A stretch of 64,000 bases of DNA from Nymphaea colorata. Taxonomy: Eukaryota; Streptophyta; Magnoliopsida; Nymphaeales; Nymphaeaceae. The translations under genes and the position numbers were made by a program. The notes beneath the pieces were generated by a model. That model had not been told where the DNA came from. It saw only the letters and a list, made by a program, of their open reading frames with translations, and searched no databases. This document shows positions 11,220 to 21,489 of the stretch, piece after piece; position 1 is the stretch's first letter, and the number at the start of each line of letters is the position of its first letter. Location: the NCBI RefSeq assembly GCF_008831285.2, contig NC_045143.1:9497503-9561502 (forward strand), in the 5' to 3' direction.

Positions 11220-11700
11220 CGTACACAATAAGCTATTTGTATTGATAAACCCAATTTAAGGTGATCTAATAACGTTGGGTCTATATCATCTCATTTAGTA
11301 TGGATCATAGGTGTAGAAACCAAAGATGAACCATATCCAGTTTGTGAAGGGCAAGATCGTTATTTGGACCTTCATAAGTCTATAAATAAGATTGTGCAAG
11401 ACACAAGCTTTTAGGAAAACTTCCACTGTGTGATCTCCTCTATCTTATCCTAGAGGATTTTGTGCCACAACCTTGTAGCCTCAAAGATCCACTATGCCTT
11501 TTCCACTTGTGCAATGGACATCGGTATGCTTTCGCAAACTTCTCAATGTCAAACACAATCTATTCTTATGATTTTGGGATGTCTAGAACATTTGTTTGTT
11601 TATTCCTTTGACGATACCCAAGATGAAGCTGCAATTGATCCTTATCTGTTACAAAATTCAAATTGCACTTTTGTAACTGAAAAATATCCGTACTCAAATA
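11161..11700 (+). mobile_element. Probable 3' LTR of the decayed copia element
   Basis: It begins TGTTAGAAATC straight after a purine-rich AAGTAGGAGAT, the usual polypurine tract and LTR start of this copia type. A TA microsatellite fills 11172-11216. I cannot fix the 3' end, because the matching 5' LTR is not in view. 11700-12110 holds nothing I recognise. Confidence 0.55.
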
Positions 11701-12112
11701 CTTGATGAATGAAAATTCACACACTATCTCTTTCGAGCAATGTGGGATTTACTCCCAAGCACGTTAAAAAATCTTGTCCCTCATTTCCCTTTCAACTTGA
11801 ACAAGATGGGCGTTCAACTTTTTTCACAAATGAAACTAGGGATATCAAGGGATATATTTTAGGTCAGATATCTAACTGAACTATAGAAAAAAAAATTGTT
11901 ATCCGATTAAGGATTCAAATCAATTTGGATATAAGAAATGACATTCAATAGGACTTGGATTTAAATTTTAAGTAAATATTGGCTGGGTTTGGATTTGGAT
12001 TTCGATCGGATAGGTCTTGAAGGGCAAGGCACTTGGAGTTTTACACCGCTGCCTGGTGAGCAACAATGACTCTGGACATATGTATAGTTCCTTCATGTTG
12101 GAAAAAAAAAAA

Positions 12113-12412
12113 GTTGTGTCATACCACTCTCTTTTGTGCTTATCTAGTGTACACTTTTAGATGGTAGCAACCCAAAGTCATGTCCAGACTGCTGTACATA
12201 ATTTTACTGCTTATTAGGGAGAAAAACATCCTATTCATGCGGGAAAATGATTGAAAAAGCCAAATAGATGTCAAAGGAATCTTCCTTTCACATGTGAAAG
12301 GAATATAAGGCTGTTGACAATGCCTGATGGGCGAAAGAAAAAAAAAATCATCCTTGAAGATTTTGCAATTATTCTAGAAGTTATCCAAGGAACTTGACGT
12401 GCTTCTTTGTTG
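12113..12412. repeat. Direct repeat, left copy (possible LTR of a short copia remnant)
   Basis: It aligns with 14606-14895: both contain TTGTGCTTATCTAGTGTACA, AGATGGTAGCAACCCA, GAGAAA-CATC, a CCTTTC...GAAAGG palindrome, and CATCCTTGAAGATTTT. The pair brackets a copia RT/RNase H remnant in the same orientation, so they may be its LTRs, but ends with TG...CA and a target duplication were not established. They could also be two copies of an unrelated element. Confidence 0.6.
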
Positions 12413-12422
12413 TCATGAAACA

Positions 12423-12597
12423 CAGGGGCAGAGGCAGGATTTTTTTCAGGGGCGGGCCAAACGGTCCGCGGGTCGGGCCAAGAAGAGCGATGAGTCGAGC
12501 CAAACTAAAAAAATTTGATTTTTTCAATATAAAAAAAAAAATTCTTGCGCTCACCTGGGCCACGGCCCAGGCGGGCCGCCCCCCTCCCTCCGCCCTG
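12423..12597. mobile_element. hAT-like MITE, 175 bp
   Basis: The ends form an imperfect terminal inverted repeat, CAGGGGCAGAGGCAGG on the left against CCCTCCCTCCGCCCTG on the right. The flanks are 8-bp direct repeats ATGAAACA (12415-12422) and TTGAAACA (12598-12605), seven of eight matching. An 8-bp target duplication and CAGGG ends fit non-autonomous hAT elements. The interior is GC-rich at the ends and A-rich in the centre and codes for nothing. Confidence 0.75.
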
Positions 12598-12959
12598 TTG
12601 AAACAGCCTCCACACACATGATACGATTGATTTGCACAGCTTTCGTTTCCTTTGAATATTCAAGCCAGCTTTGGACTCTTTATTTGTGAGATGAAAGGTT
12701 GAAACCACTGCTCTACTCCTTCTGTATGTAGACAATATTTTCTTGACTGGGAGTTGCATGACTTTTCTTGCTCATTTCCAACGTCAGGTTAAGCAATCAT
12801 TTGCTATTAATGGTTTAGGTGATTTACATTGCTTTCTTGGCACCCAATTAGGACAATGCTTGTTAATGGCTTACGTTTAAATCAGCATAGATATGTGCCG
12901 GACATTCTTGCTCTAGCCCATATGCAATCATGCAGGCTGCCAATCAGGGCATATTTGTT

Positions 12960-13175
12960 TTCAAGGAGGCAGATTCAAGGCAGAGCCTGCATGGGCCCCG
13001 GCCCCACTTCAATTTTTTTTTAAAAAAAATTACATGTAAATTTTAGAAATTTTCACTTGTTTTATATAAAAAATTTGAAAAATGATATTTTGGTTCTAGT
13101 CAAAATTTAAAAACTTTAATTCGGTCCCTTTCATAAAAAATTTCTAACTCCACCCCTACATCTGCCTCTACATCT
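12960..13175. mobile_element. Probable MITE inside the copia remnant
   Basis: An AT-rich interior is bounded by AGGCAGA...GGCAGAGCCTGCATGGGC on the left and CCACCCCTACATCTGCCTCT on the right, loosely inverted and similar to the neighbouring hAT-like MITE. It interrupts copia coding sequence. I could not settle exact ends or a target duplication. Confidence 0.45.
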
Positions 13176-13544
13176 CCTCAGGCCAGCATTTTTGGACATC
13201 ACTTTGTATCACGACATTACTGGGGCACTACAATATATGACTATCACTCACCCCAATCTCTCCGACGCAGTAAATTATGAGTTGCAATTTATCAATGTTA
13301 CTATTGTCAAGTATTTTCAGACGGTCAGAAGGATTTTGTGATGTGTAAGTGGGACTATTACTTATGAGATGCAATTTTTTAAGCCTAAGAAAATTTTTCT
13401 ATATGCCTTCTCGGACACCAATTGGGCAGGCTGTCTGGATGCTACATGTTCCACCTCTTGTTACTGCACATTTCTCAGACCCAACTGCATCCCTTGGAGC
13501 TAAAAAAAAAGAAAAAAATAAAGAAAAATAAAGAATGCGCTGCT

Positions 13545-13735
13545 GCTGGAGGGGCGGAGACAAAATTCTGACTAAGGGGCACTAGGTATAAAATTTTCAA
13601 TTTTTTAATGGCACAATATGTAAATGATGAAAATTACCTTGAAACAACAATATGCAAATAAGAACCTTTTTTTGGCCTATGTGGGCAATTGCCCACACTT
13701 AGCCACACCTGCATCCGCACCTATGTTGTTGGGCC
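13545..13735. mobile_element. Probable MITE inside the copia remnant
   Basis: It starts near GGAGGGGCGGAGACAAAATT and ends near ACACCTGCATCCGCACCTAT, a weak inverted pair. It splits the copia RNase H between its first and second blocks. The interior is AT-rich and non-coding. Confidence 0.45.
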
Positions 13736-14153
13736 GTCATGCGAAGCTAAATATCGGGCACTTCCAAGTCCATCTATAGAGTTAACGTGGCTCACTTTTC
13801 TTCTCCCACTGCCACCTCTTTTACTAAGTGATAATCTCTCTGCGCTGGCTGCATCAGTCAAACCGGCTTATTATTCTCATATGAAGCATCTGAGATTATG
13901 CTTCTGTTTTCAAGAATGTTACTCTTAGAAATCTTGAGATAGTTCTTTCCATGAATAAGCAGGCAGATTTATTTACTAGGCCGCTCTCACATGCCAGTCT
14001 TCTTATGCTAGTCTACAATCTTTGCCTCTGACTTCTGGAAGCCCTAGATTGTGGGGAGCTCCAGCCAAACTGCCTAATAAAAAATCAGATAAAAAAAACG
14101 ATACCCAATGAAGGATTCAAATCATTTGATTGTTTTCAGATTTGGTCCTACCC

Positions 14154-14250
14154 ACCCAGATAAGTTCGATGGACCGTTTACCCTACCCAGATAAGTTCGA
14201 TGGACCGTTTACCCTACCTAAATAAGTTCGATGAACCGTTTAGCCCACCC
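14154..14250. repeat. Three-copy 31-bp tandem repeat
   Basis: Three consecutive units of ACCCAGATAAGTTCGATGGA followed by CCGTTTACCCT, the third with a few changes. It lies between the copia remnant and the right 290-bp direct repeat. Confidence 0.85.
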
Positions 14251-14289
14251 TTAAAAAAATCCTCGTTCTGCCCCTGGGCACAACCAACC

Positions 14290-14605
14290 TTCAGTTGAGT
14301 TTGTGTTGGCTAACTCAAACTTGGCTCAGCTCGACTTAGAGAGATTGAACTCGGCTCGGCTAAGGTTAGGCTAGATCTTAGCCAAGCAATGTATAAAAAA
14401 TTATCTATAATTTGAAGTGGCACGCGTTGAGATTTGAACCCTCACCATGTGGGTTGTCAATCTCAAATAAAAAAAATATTAGGGTAACTTTTCAATTGTG
14501 ATATAAAGGATATTCTTTATCGATAAGCTTAATTTTTTAATTTAACCAAGTCAAGCCAAGTTTTATCGGGTGACTTCGAGTCGAATCAACTCGTTGAACA
14601 GCTTC
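14290..14605. other. Possible decayed MITE
   Basis: The left part is rich in CTCGGCTCGGCT-like words and the right part in related inverted words (AAGTCAAGCCAAG, GACTTCGAGTCG), with an AT-rich centre. That suggests an old inverted-repeat element, but the ends are not clean. A GATTTGAACCCTC word resembling a tRNA T-arm is present without any surrounding cloverleaf. Confidence 0.3.
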
Positions 14606-14895
14606 CCATGCCACTCCTTTTTGTGCTTATCTAGTGTACAGTTCTAGATGGTAGCAACCCATAGGCACGCCGACAGATTCCAATGTCACGTCCACATTAA
14701 TATACGGAGAAACATCTTATTCATTCCTGAAAATGATGGAAAAGATAGAACAGAGGGACCTCCCTTTCGTATACGAAAGGAATCCCAGGTATGCTGACAA
14801 AGGCTGATGGGAGAAAGAAAAGAATTCACATCCTTGAAGATTTTACTAGTCTTCTAGAAATTACTCCACGATCTTGATGTGTTTGTTTGTTGTTC
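14606..14895. repeat. Direct repeat, right copy
   Basis: Partner of 12113-12412 (see that entry). It contains the perfect 18-bp palindrome CCTTTCGTATACGAAAGG at 14763-14780. The left copy has the same arms around a different, also palindromic centre. Confidence 0.6.
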
Positions 14896-15956
14896 AGATC
14901 TTATCCACACAACGTAGTATATTTGGCCTTTTATGTACTGGGAGAGTTTTTTACTCGCATTCAAAAGTTAATGAATAAACAATAAAAAACGCATAACAAA
15001 GTAAAAAAAACAATTTTTCAGTAAAATCAAGATAATATTGATGATGAGAAGTAAGTTTGTAAATAATCTTTAAATTTCAATGATTTTCATTGAAAGGCAT
15101 TTTTCTTAAAAATTTTCCCAGCAGGTGTATGTAATTTTTAAAAAAGTTTCAGATCTATGCATATAGTAGAAACCCATTAGTTAATGTAAAACTTTTGTGG
15201 ATTCCTATAGAAAACAGCGAGGCCACACTGTCACTATACGGCTGCGTATCGTTTCAAAATGCTCAACATCTATAATGTTTCAGATTTTATTTTTTCTTGA
15301 AAATAATAAGATATTTTTGAAATAATAATGTTTCAATATACCTCCAACCCGGCATTGTTTTCGCAAGAAGCTGATGGAGGTGAGAAGAAACCCCACTGCT
15401 CGAGTGAAGGCCGAATCTAATCCTTTTTTATCACCAGTATAAGACTACTTTTGGTGTTTCAAAATGGCCATGCCTCAGTTAAGCTTCAGGTTGCATATTG
15501 ATATCTCCTTTTGCGGCATAAAAAGTTGACTACAAGAGCTCAATAAGTTAACAACATACCCAGCTGTCACCTTGTCGATAAAGCTAGTATGATTCCACTT
15601 TTGCATTCACGGTTGCACTGTTCAAGATGTACCAACTAAATTTAGTTGGTTGAATGACACTTGAAGTATAGCTTGATTCTAGTTTGCGTTCTGCCAAGCC
15701 AAGGGTGGATGAAAAAATATGACAAGATTCAATCCAATGATCCGTTCCATTGAACTAAATAAGAAGATAAAGAATTCCCATTTATGGACAAAATTGTAGA
15801 AGTGAAAAAATTACCTTTCTTGCAAAAGACAAAGCTACTCTTAACAAAACAAAACAAAAATGAGAAGCTCGGAATCAAAAGTGTGATTACTAGAATACCC
15901 CGATTAATAAAAAGACGAGGTCTATATGGACAAAAATAAGTATTGAAAAAGTTAAA
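14896..15956. other. Spacer with no recognised feature
   Basis: AT-rich sequence with scattered short ORFs on both strands and no domain, RNA gene or clear repeat that I can name. The duplicated segment begins at about 15957. Confidence 0.5.
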
Positions 15957-16097
15957 CAGTCTAAAAAGGATATTTTTTAAAAAAAAATCTCCAAAACACC
16001 TTCCCTCTTCTTCTTTTTTTATTTTTAAATTTTCAACAGATATGGTTGTCCGCACCATCTTGGTGTACACAACTCGCTCGCTCCCAAAAGTACTGTA

Positions 16098-16746
16098 AAA
16101 TGAAAATAAAAATGGCTGTTAGCTATATTGACACTTCTATGCATGCAAAAAGTATTTAATGATTAAGTATCCTTAATAAAGTAAAAAATGTTTTGAAAAG
16201 GATAAAAAAAAAGATCGTAAACAAGTAAGAAGACTAAAAGGTACACCTCATTATGAAAAGAGTTCTAAAATATCATAACTCGTCTTTTTTCTTAAGAAGT
16301 ACATTTGTTAACTCAACTCGATCTCAAGAAAAATGTTTGGATGAAATGACTTTACAATAGTTCATGGATGGTTACCTACATCAAAGTGGTTCACTAGAGG
16401 TTTAAAAGGTTTGATAGATTCCATACTGCACTGCTGGCTATATTCACACTCCTATGCATGGACATGATATGTAATAATTAAATATCCTTAATAAAGTAAA
16501 AAAAATGTTTTGAAAAGGATAAAAAAATTATAAAAAAGTAGGAAGACCAAAAGATACAACTCATTATGAAAAAGAGTTCTAAAATATCACAACTCTTTTT
16601 TTTTTTTTTTTACATTTGTTACTTACACGCAAATTGATCCCAAGAAAAATGTCTGAATGGAATGACTTCATAAATAATAGTTCATCAATGGTTGCCTACA
16701 TCAAAGTAGTTCACTAAAGGTCTAAAAAGTTTGACAGATTTCATAC
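16098..16746. repeat. Two-copy tandem repeat, about 320 bp
   Basis: 16098-16424 and 16432-16746 are diverged copies sharing TATCCTTAATAAAGTAAAAA, the TGTTTTGAAAAGGATAAAA word, and a TTCATNNATGGTTNCCTACATCAAAG block. A single copy of the same unit lies at 31755-32070, upstream of the duplicated P450 copy 4. Confidence 0.85.
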
Positions 16747-17400
16747 CACTTGGGTAAGGAACAAATACAAGAACCATTTAAACTGTTTTGAAAATTATTT
16801 TAAGCAAAATATCTACATCCTATTGTGTTTATAAATACCAATTTAGTATACATCATGTTTTACTATTTTTGTAAAAAAATTGATTTTTCTATCATCATAA
16901 TTTTGATGTTATAAAAACAATTCATTTCATTAGTATTAAAAAGTAAGTTTTAAAACAAACTTAATACATGTTTATCATGAAATCACTCTTAAGTTCATAC
17001 GGACAAACATATATGACAAAAAAAAAACGCTTGAATAACTACTTTTAGTGAATCTAGTTTTTGTCCCTTACCAAATGGTCTAACCAAACCTTTCTTTTCA
17101 TATATATATATATAAATGATGAATCTAGTAATCCCGAGTCACGCAAGCGATCTAACTAAATACATGACAAAAAAAGATGGAAAAAGAATAATCACTAATA
17201 CTAAATAATAAAAATGTTCAAACACTTTCTTTTCATTGTTAAATTTTCTCTTGACATACATCTAATAAATAAGATGACCCAAATTAGATGTCGTGAGAGA
17301 CTGAGAGTAAACATTTTGTGGACTCCTTCAGTTGATTGGACACTGATATGCTTTCCAGTGTCAGCTCCCAAAGACTATTCACATCAGTTGAAAGTTGGAC

Positions 17401-17413
17401 CACGTTGCACGTT
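17401..17413 (+). promoter_or_regulatory. Paired AACGTG (T/G-box) motifs upstream of CYP94 copy 1
   Basis: CACGTT occurs twice in 13 bases (17401-17406 and 17408-17413); its reverse complement AACGTG is the T/G-box bound by MYC2-type factors in jasmonate-responsive promoters. The pair lies about 145 bp upstream of the TATA box. Motif presence is direct; jasmonate control is inference. This stretch is missing upstream of the dead copy 4. Confidence 0.4.
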
Positions 17414-17558
17414 ATCGATCCATAACTTGAAGCCTAACATAATTGAAATGTGGACGCGTCGACAAAGCCACCCCTGTTCACTCGGTCCCTAAGCTTGACT
17501 AAGAAACTCCCAAAATCCAAGTTTATCCCTCTCTTCCTCTCTCTTTCTCACTCCCAAC

Positions 17559-17566
17559 TATAAATA
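17559..17566 (+). promoter_or_regulatory. TATA box of CYP94 copy 1
   Basis: TATAAATA lies 104 bases upstream of the start codon at 17663 and is preceded by a CT-rich tract (17527-17552). It implies a 5' UTR of about 70 bases ending in GTGAAGGGAAGCCATGG, a start context shared by copies 2, 4 and 5. Confidence 0.65.
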
Positions 17567-17662
17567 TGTGCCCTCTGTTGTTGCGGTTTCTCATTCCGGC
17601 AGAAAAGAAGCAAGGCCTGAAACTCTGAAAGAAAAAAACTGAAAAGCTTGTGAAGGGAAGCC

Positions 17663-19189
17663 ATGGGAGAAGCGCCTTCACTCTTCATTTTGCTTGCAGT
17701 CTTCACCTTCCTTCTGATTCACATCATTAGGCTGTTCCCATTCACCAACTCATCCAAGTCGTCTTCTTCTCCACCCACATATGGCCCCAAATCTTACCCC
17801 ATCATTGGCTCTGCTCTTTCCTTCTATGCCAACATCCACCGCCTCCCCGAATACATGACGGGTCTCCTCCGCCAGTCCCCCACCCTCACCATCATCATCC
17901 ACCGCCCGTTTGGCTCCAAAATGCTCGTCACTGCCAATCCCGCCAACGTTGAGCACATCCTGAAGACCAAGTTTCATTCCTATCCCAAGGGTCCCGACTC
18001 TTATGCCATGTTCCACGACCTCCTCGGCGACGGCATCTTCAATGCCGACGGCGAGACCTGGAAGATGCAGAGAAAGATAGCCAGCCGTGAGTTCAGCACT
18101 CGTTCCCTCCGTAAATTCGTCGATACCGTCGTTAATTCAGAGATCTCCGGCCGCCTCCTCCCCCTTCTCAGCTCCGCGGCAGCTGGAAAAACGACATTAG
18201 ATCTCCAGGATGTGCTTCAACGATTTGCGTTCGATAACATCTGCAAGATTGCTTTCGGCTCCGACCCCGGCTGCCTTGACCCCTCAGTCACTTCCTCTGG
18301 GTTCACCTCTGCTTTTAATCTGGCGGCACGGGTCACCAGTGTTCGTTTCAGATACCTCTCTCCAGTGGTTTGGAAACTCAAGCGTGCATTCGGTTTGGGG
18401 GACGAAGGCGAACTAGGAACCGCTGTTCGCCAGGTCGATGAATATGCAAGAAATCTGATTCGCAAGAAAAAACAGCAAGGGATCTCTTCGACGGAAGATT
18501 TGGATCTTCTGTCGAGATTTATGAGCACCGACGATGTTGGTGAGGATTTCCTCAAAGACATAGTCGTCAGCTTCATACTTGCAGGCATGGACACAACTTC
18601 TGCGGCACTGACATGGTTCTTCTGGCTGCTCTCTTCCCACAGAGGCGTGGAAGAGAAGATCCTGAAAGAGATATCTGACATTAGAGAGGAAGCACTCGGC
18701 CTCGATGAGACAAAGGAGATGGTTTACTTGCATGCTGCGATCTGTGAGACCATGAGACTCTACCCGCCAGTACCAGTCGACAGCAAGTATGCGGCGGAAG
18801 ACGATGTCTTCCCGGACGGCACTGCGGTATCGAAAGGTTCGAGGGTGATCTTCGATCCTTACGCCATGGGCAGGATGGAGAAGCTGTGGGGGAAGGACTG
18901 CGAGGAGTTCCGGCCGGAGAGGTGGCTGAAGAACGACGATGAAATGGCAGGGAGGATGAAACTTGTCGCCGATGACCCGTACAAGTACCCGGTGTTTCAA
19001 GCTGGACCCAGGCTGTGTCTAGGGAAGGAAATGGCCTTTCTTCAGATGAAGAGCATCGCCAACGCAGTGCTCAGGCACTTTAAGGTCGTGCCGGTGCCGG
19101 ATTTTCAGCCAGAGTTCTATGCCTCCCTCACAAGCAAAATGAGGGGCGGTTTCCCGGTAAAAATCGAAGAGAGGAAAACGGGTGTGTAA
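17663..19189 (+). CDS. CYP94: CYP94C-like cytochrome P450, copy 1 (intact)
   Basis: The product is a 508-residue class II plant P450, anchored in the ER membrane and fed electrons by cytochrome P450 reductase. It has a hydrophobic N-terminal anchor (about residues 6-25), a Pro-rich hinge (PPTYGPKSYP, 37-46), the I-helix oxygen motif AGMDTT (307-312, with Asp310), the K-helix ETMR (362-365), a FRPERW motif (416-421) and the heme loop FQAGPRLCLG with ligand Cys452. Length and the absence of introns fit the CYP94 family. Wording such as GDGIFNADGETWK and GGFPVKIEERK is closest, from memory, to CYP94C, whose known members oxidise JA-Ile; other CYP94s omega-hydroxylate fatty acids. The usual Arg in AGRDTT is Met here. 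The start at 17663 has a good context (GCCATGG), and a TATA box lies 104 bases upstream. The substrate is inferred only. Confidence 0.93.
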   Translation: MGEAPSLFILLAVFTFLLIHIIRLFPFTNSSKSSSSPPTYGPKSYPIIGSALSFYANIHRLPEYMTGLLRQSPTLTIIIHRPFGSKMLVTANPANVEHILKTKFHSYPKGPDSYAMFHDLLGDGIFNADGETWKMQRKIASREFSTRSLRKFVDTVVNSEISGRLLPLLSSAAAGKTTLDLQDVLQRFAFDNICKIAFGSDPGCLDPSVTSSGFTSAFNLAARVTSVRFRYLSPVVWKLKRAFGLGDEGELGTAVRQVDEYARNLIRKKKQQGISSTEDLDLLSRFMSTDDVGEDFLKDIVVSFILAGMDTTSAALTWFFWLLSSHRGVEEKILKEISDIREEALGLDETKEMVYLHAAICETMRLYPPVPVDSKYAAEDDVFPDGTAVSKGSRVIFDPYAMGRMEKLWGKDCEEFRPERWLKNDDEMAGRMKLVADDPYKYPVFQAGPRLCLGKEMAFLQMKSIANAVLRHFKVVPVPDFQPEFYASLTSKMRGGFPVKIEERKTGV

Positions 19190-19990
19190 GTGGAAGACTG
19201 AGACGATATATTAACGGTAGCTTCAAGCAAAGTCCTTAATTTTCCAACCATATGTTAGAACTTAGATCTTAGTTCTAGTCCACTTGCGTTTCCTTCCCTG
19301 ACGTAAATGTTGTTTGTTTTATACCCTTTTAAGTGTTATATATATTATCGTTTGCACTAAAAAAAAGTGACATTTATAAGAATCAAATATAAACTGCACA
19401 TCAATCAAGCCAGGAACCAGGCACATGCTTTCTATCAACGTGAACACATAAATGTTAAGAATATGTTGTCGGCCAGCACACCACAATAATTTAACGCTTC
19501 GATGGGGGCGGTCCCCTTGTTCAATTGGAGGCAAACCGGTTCGATATTATGGCCAATGCAAGAGCACAATGTGTCATTTTCAATATGTTTCTGTATTTAA
19601 AAATTTTTCTTCTATAGAAATTTTCATTTATTTTTCATGTTGATATGTTTGTTACTTTGTTTACCAATTTCCAACCAATTCACCTAAATTTAGAAAATCG
19701 GCTGATCCACCGATTCAGCCAACCAACAACACACTACTCAAAAAATAGATACTTTTTTCTAAATAAAAAAGACTAATGTGATGGCCTTGAGAGGCATCAA
19801 ACAGTAAAGGTCTGTTTGGCAATAGTAAGAGTTTGTTTAACAATAATAACAACTTGATACTGTTCAATTAATCTATCCCAAAAATTGAGACAAATTCTTA
19901 AACTATGATAATAAAATGTTTATAAGATAGTAACAGTTTGTTATTGTTACCAAACCGGCTGACCCTTACTGACACTATTTTTAGTGACTT
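19190..19990. other. 3' flank of copy 1 and spacer
   Basis: Non-coding, AT-rich. It is matched by 39656-40440 downstream of the dead copy 4, including the words AAACTGCACATC and TTGTTCAATTGG. No separate gene is visible. Confidence 0.5.
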
Positions 19991-20830
19991 AATAAAGGTG
20001 CCACTTTCACTAACTTGAAGAAACATGCATTGCCAGTATATTTGTACTCGACACAAAATTCTCGACATTTCGACTTCACTGACGTTTTTCGAAAAAGTGT
20101 TACAGATAGCCCCAATAGCGTCAGCCTTCCCCGAACCTTTTTCAGAAAGTACCACAGATGGTCTCGGTAGTATCACTCACATTATTTTCATGTCTCACAA
20201 AAAGTCTCAACATTTGGACTTACACTGACATTTTCCCCAAAAACCTTCACATCGTATCAATGGTATCAGCTTTCACGGACAATTTTTTTTTTCTAACATT
20301 ACAAATGGTCCCAACAGCATTTGGCTTTCATTGATGCCATTTTTATATGCGTCAGAAATGGTTTAGGCATTTTGTCTTCATTGTCGTTCTTTTGAAAAGT
20401 GTTACAAAAAATATCAATGTTGTTTTCACCGGTGTTATTTAAAGAAACATCATGGTCCCCACAGTAATATACATCACTTAATTACTATTTTCCATTTGAG
20501 TCACATTTTTGGTGAGCAGAAGAATATGTCATCCTACTGCCCAATCCTACTGCCCAGAGAAAACATAAGTTTCCACTCAAACCCCTCATCCCCTAGGAGG
20601 GCCTGACGTTCTTGCATAAAGCATTACAAATGATCCCGGTAGAATTAGACCTCCATTACCCTATTTTCAGGTTTGTCAATAATAGTTCCCAATGGTTGGA
20701 CTTCGTGAACATTTTTCATAATGCGTCAGAGATCATCTCTCAAGTATTAGGGTTTGATCACTTGCGCAATTTTGAGCCGCATCACAGACAGTCTCAATAG
20801 CATTGGGTTTCAATGATGGGATTCTATATT
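19991..20830. repeat. Degenerate interspersed-motif array (DNA transposon subterminal-like)
   Basis: Words of the type TTCACTGACGTTTTTC, GTTACAGATGGTCCCAATAG, GCATTTGGCTTTCATTGATG and GTCTCAACATTTGGACTT recur about every 50-70 bases with heavy divergence. Repeated CACTGACG motifs of this kind resemble subterminal repeats of CACTA-type DNA transposons, but no terminal repeats or transposase are visible, so the class is uncertain. The counterpart is 40440-41280. Confidence 0.5.
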
Positions 20831-21489
20831 GCTAGCAAAAGAATCCTTGTGCCAGGCTTTTGAAATGGTTAATTTTCCTCAGTTTAGGACTTGACTTACA
20901 TTAACTATAGGTCAAGATATAATAAACCATGTGTAGTGAAAATCTCGGTTGCCATGACTGAAGCAGTAGAAAACATAGACTTTTACGTACAAAATATGGC
21001 TCAAGCAAAGCCAGCTAACCGCCTTAGCCAGTCTTTTTTTTTCTTTTCACATGTTTTCTATATTTTCACAATATTGGGATGTGTACTAGTATGCAGTGTA
21101 TATAGAAAATACAATAAAATTGACGACTAAACCATCTTATAGGAGCTTGTGTGACACTTTTGTACATAATTTCTGACATAATTTTCACATCAGTAATAGT
21201 TTATCTTCACTGACAAGTGTGCATTTTATTGAGGGAAGATTAGATGGCACCTCCAAAAAGTTGGTTTACCTAGCTTTTTTTTTTAATGATTTTTGGAAAA
21301 CCTAGCTTGCTAGATCAAGGATGCAAAATCAGATTTTGGTACTCATTTGGCGATAAAGACTAGACAAAAAGAAATACCCGTTGCCCTTTTATAACTGTTA
21401 GTCTTTTAACTTTTTCATCACAAAGACAATTCTATGATGTATCAAATATTCTAATAAAATGTTAATGATTTGATTTGACCTTTACTGTT

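Larger units (their letters stand above)
12690..14030 (+). pseudogene. Second copia remnant: RT and RNase H, invaded by MITEs
   Basis: RT is readable near 12710-12850 as LLYVDN-IFLTGSCMTFLAHF followed by VKQSFAINGLGDLHCFLGT. RNase H appears at 13395-13500 as YAFSDTNWAGC-LDATCSTSCYC and again at 13735-13990 as CEAKYRAL-ELTWLTFLL, LLLSDNLSALA and NKQADLFTRPL. The coding blocks are separated by AT-rich inserts at about 12960-13175 and 13545-13735 with MITE-like ends. Gag and integrase are absent, so the element is both truncated and frameshifted. The catalytic motif reads YVDN, not YVDD. Confidence 0.8.

Noticed and set aside
14425-14450. GATTTGAACCCTC, a tRNA T-arm-like word
   Set aside because: No acceptor, D-arm or anticodon arm can be placed around it; such words are common in plant repeats.
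17750-19000. Long minus-strand ORFs inside P450 copy 1, and the like in copies 2, 3 and 4
   Set aside because: They are shadows caused by the GC-rich codon use of the plus-strand P450 frame and show no recognisable domain.
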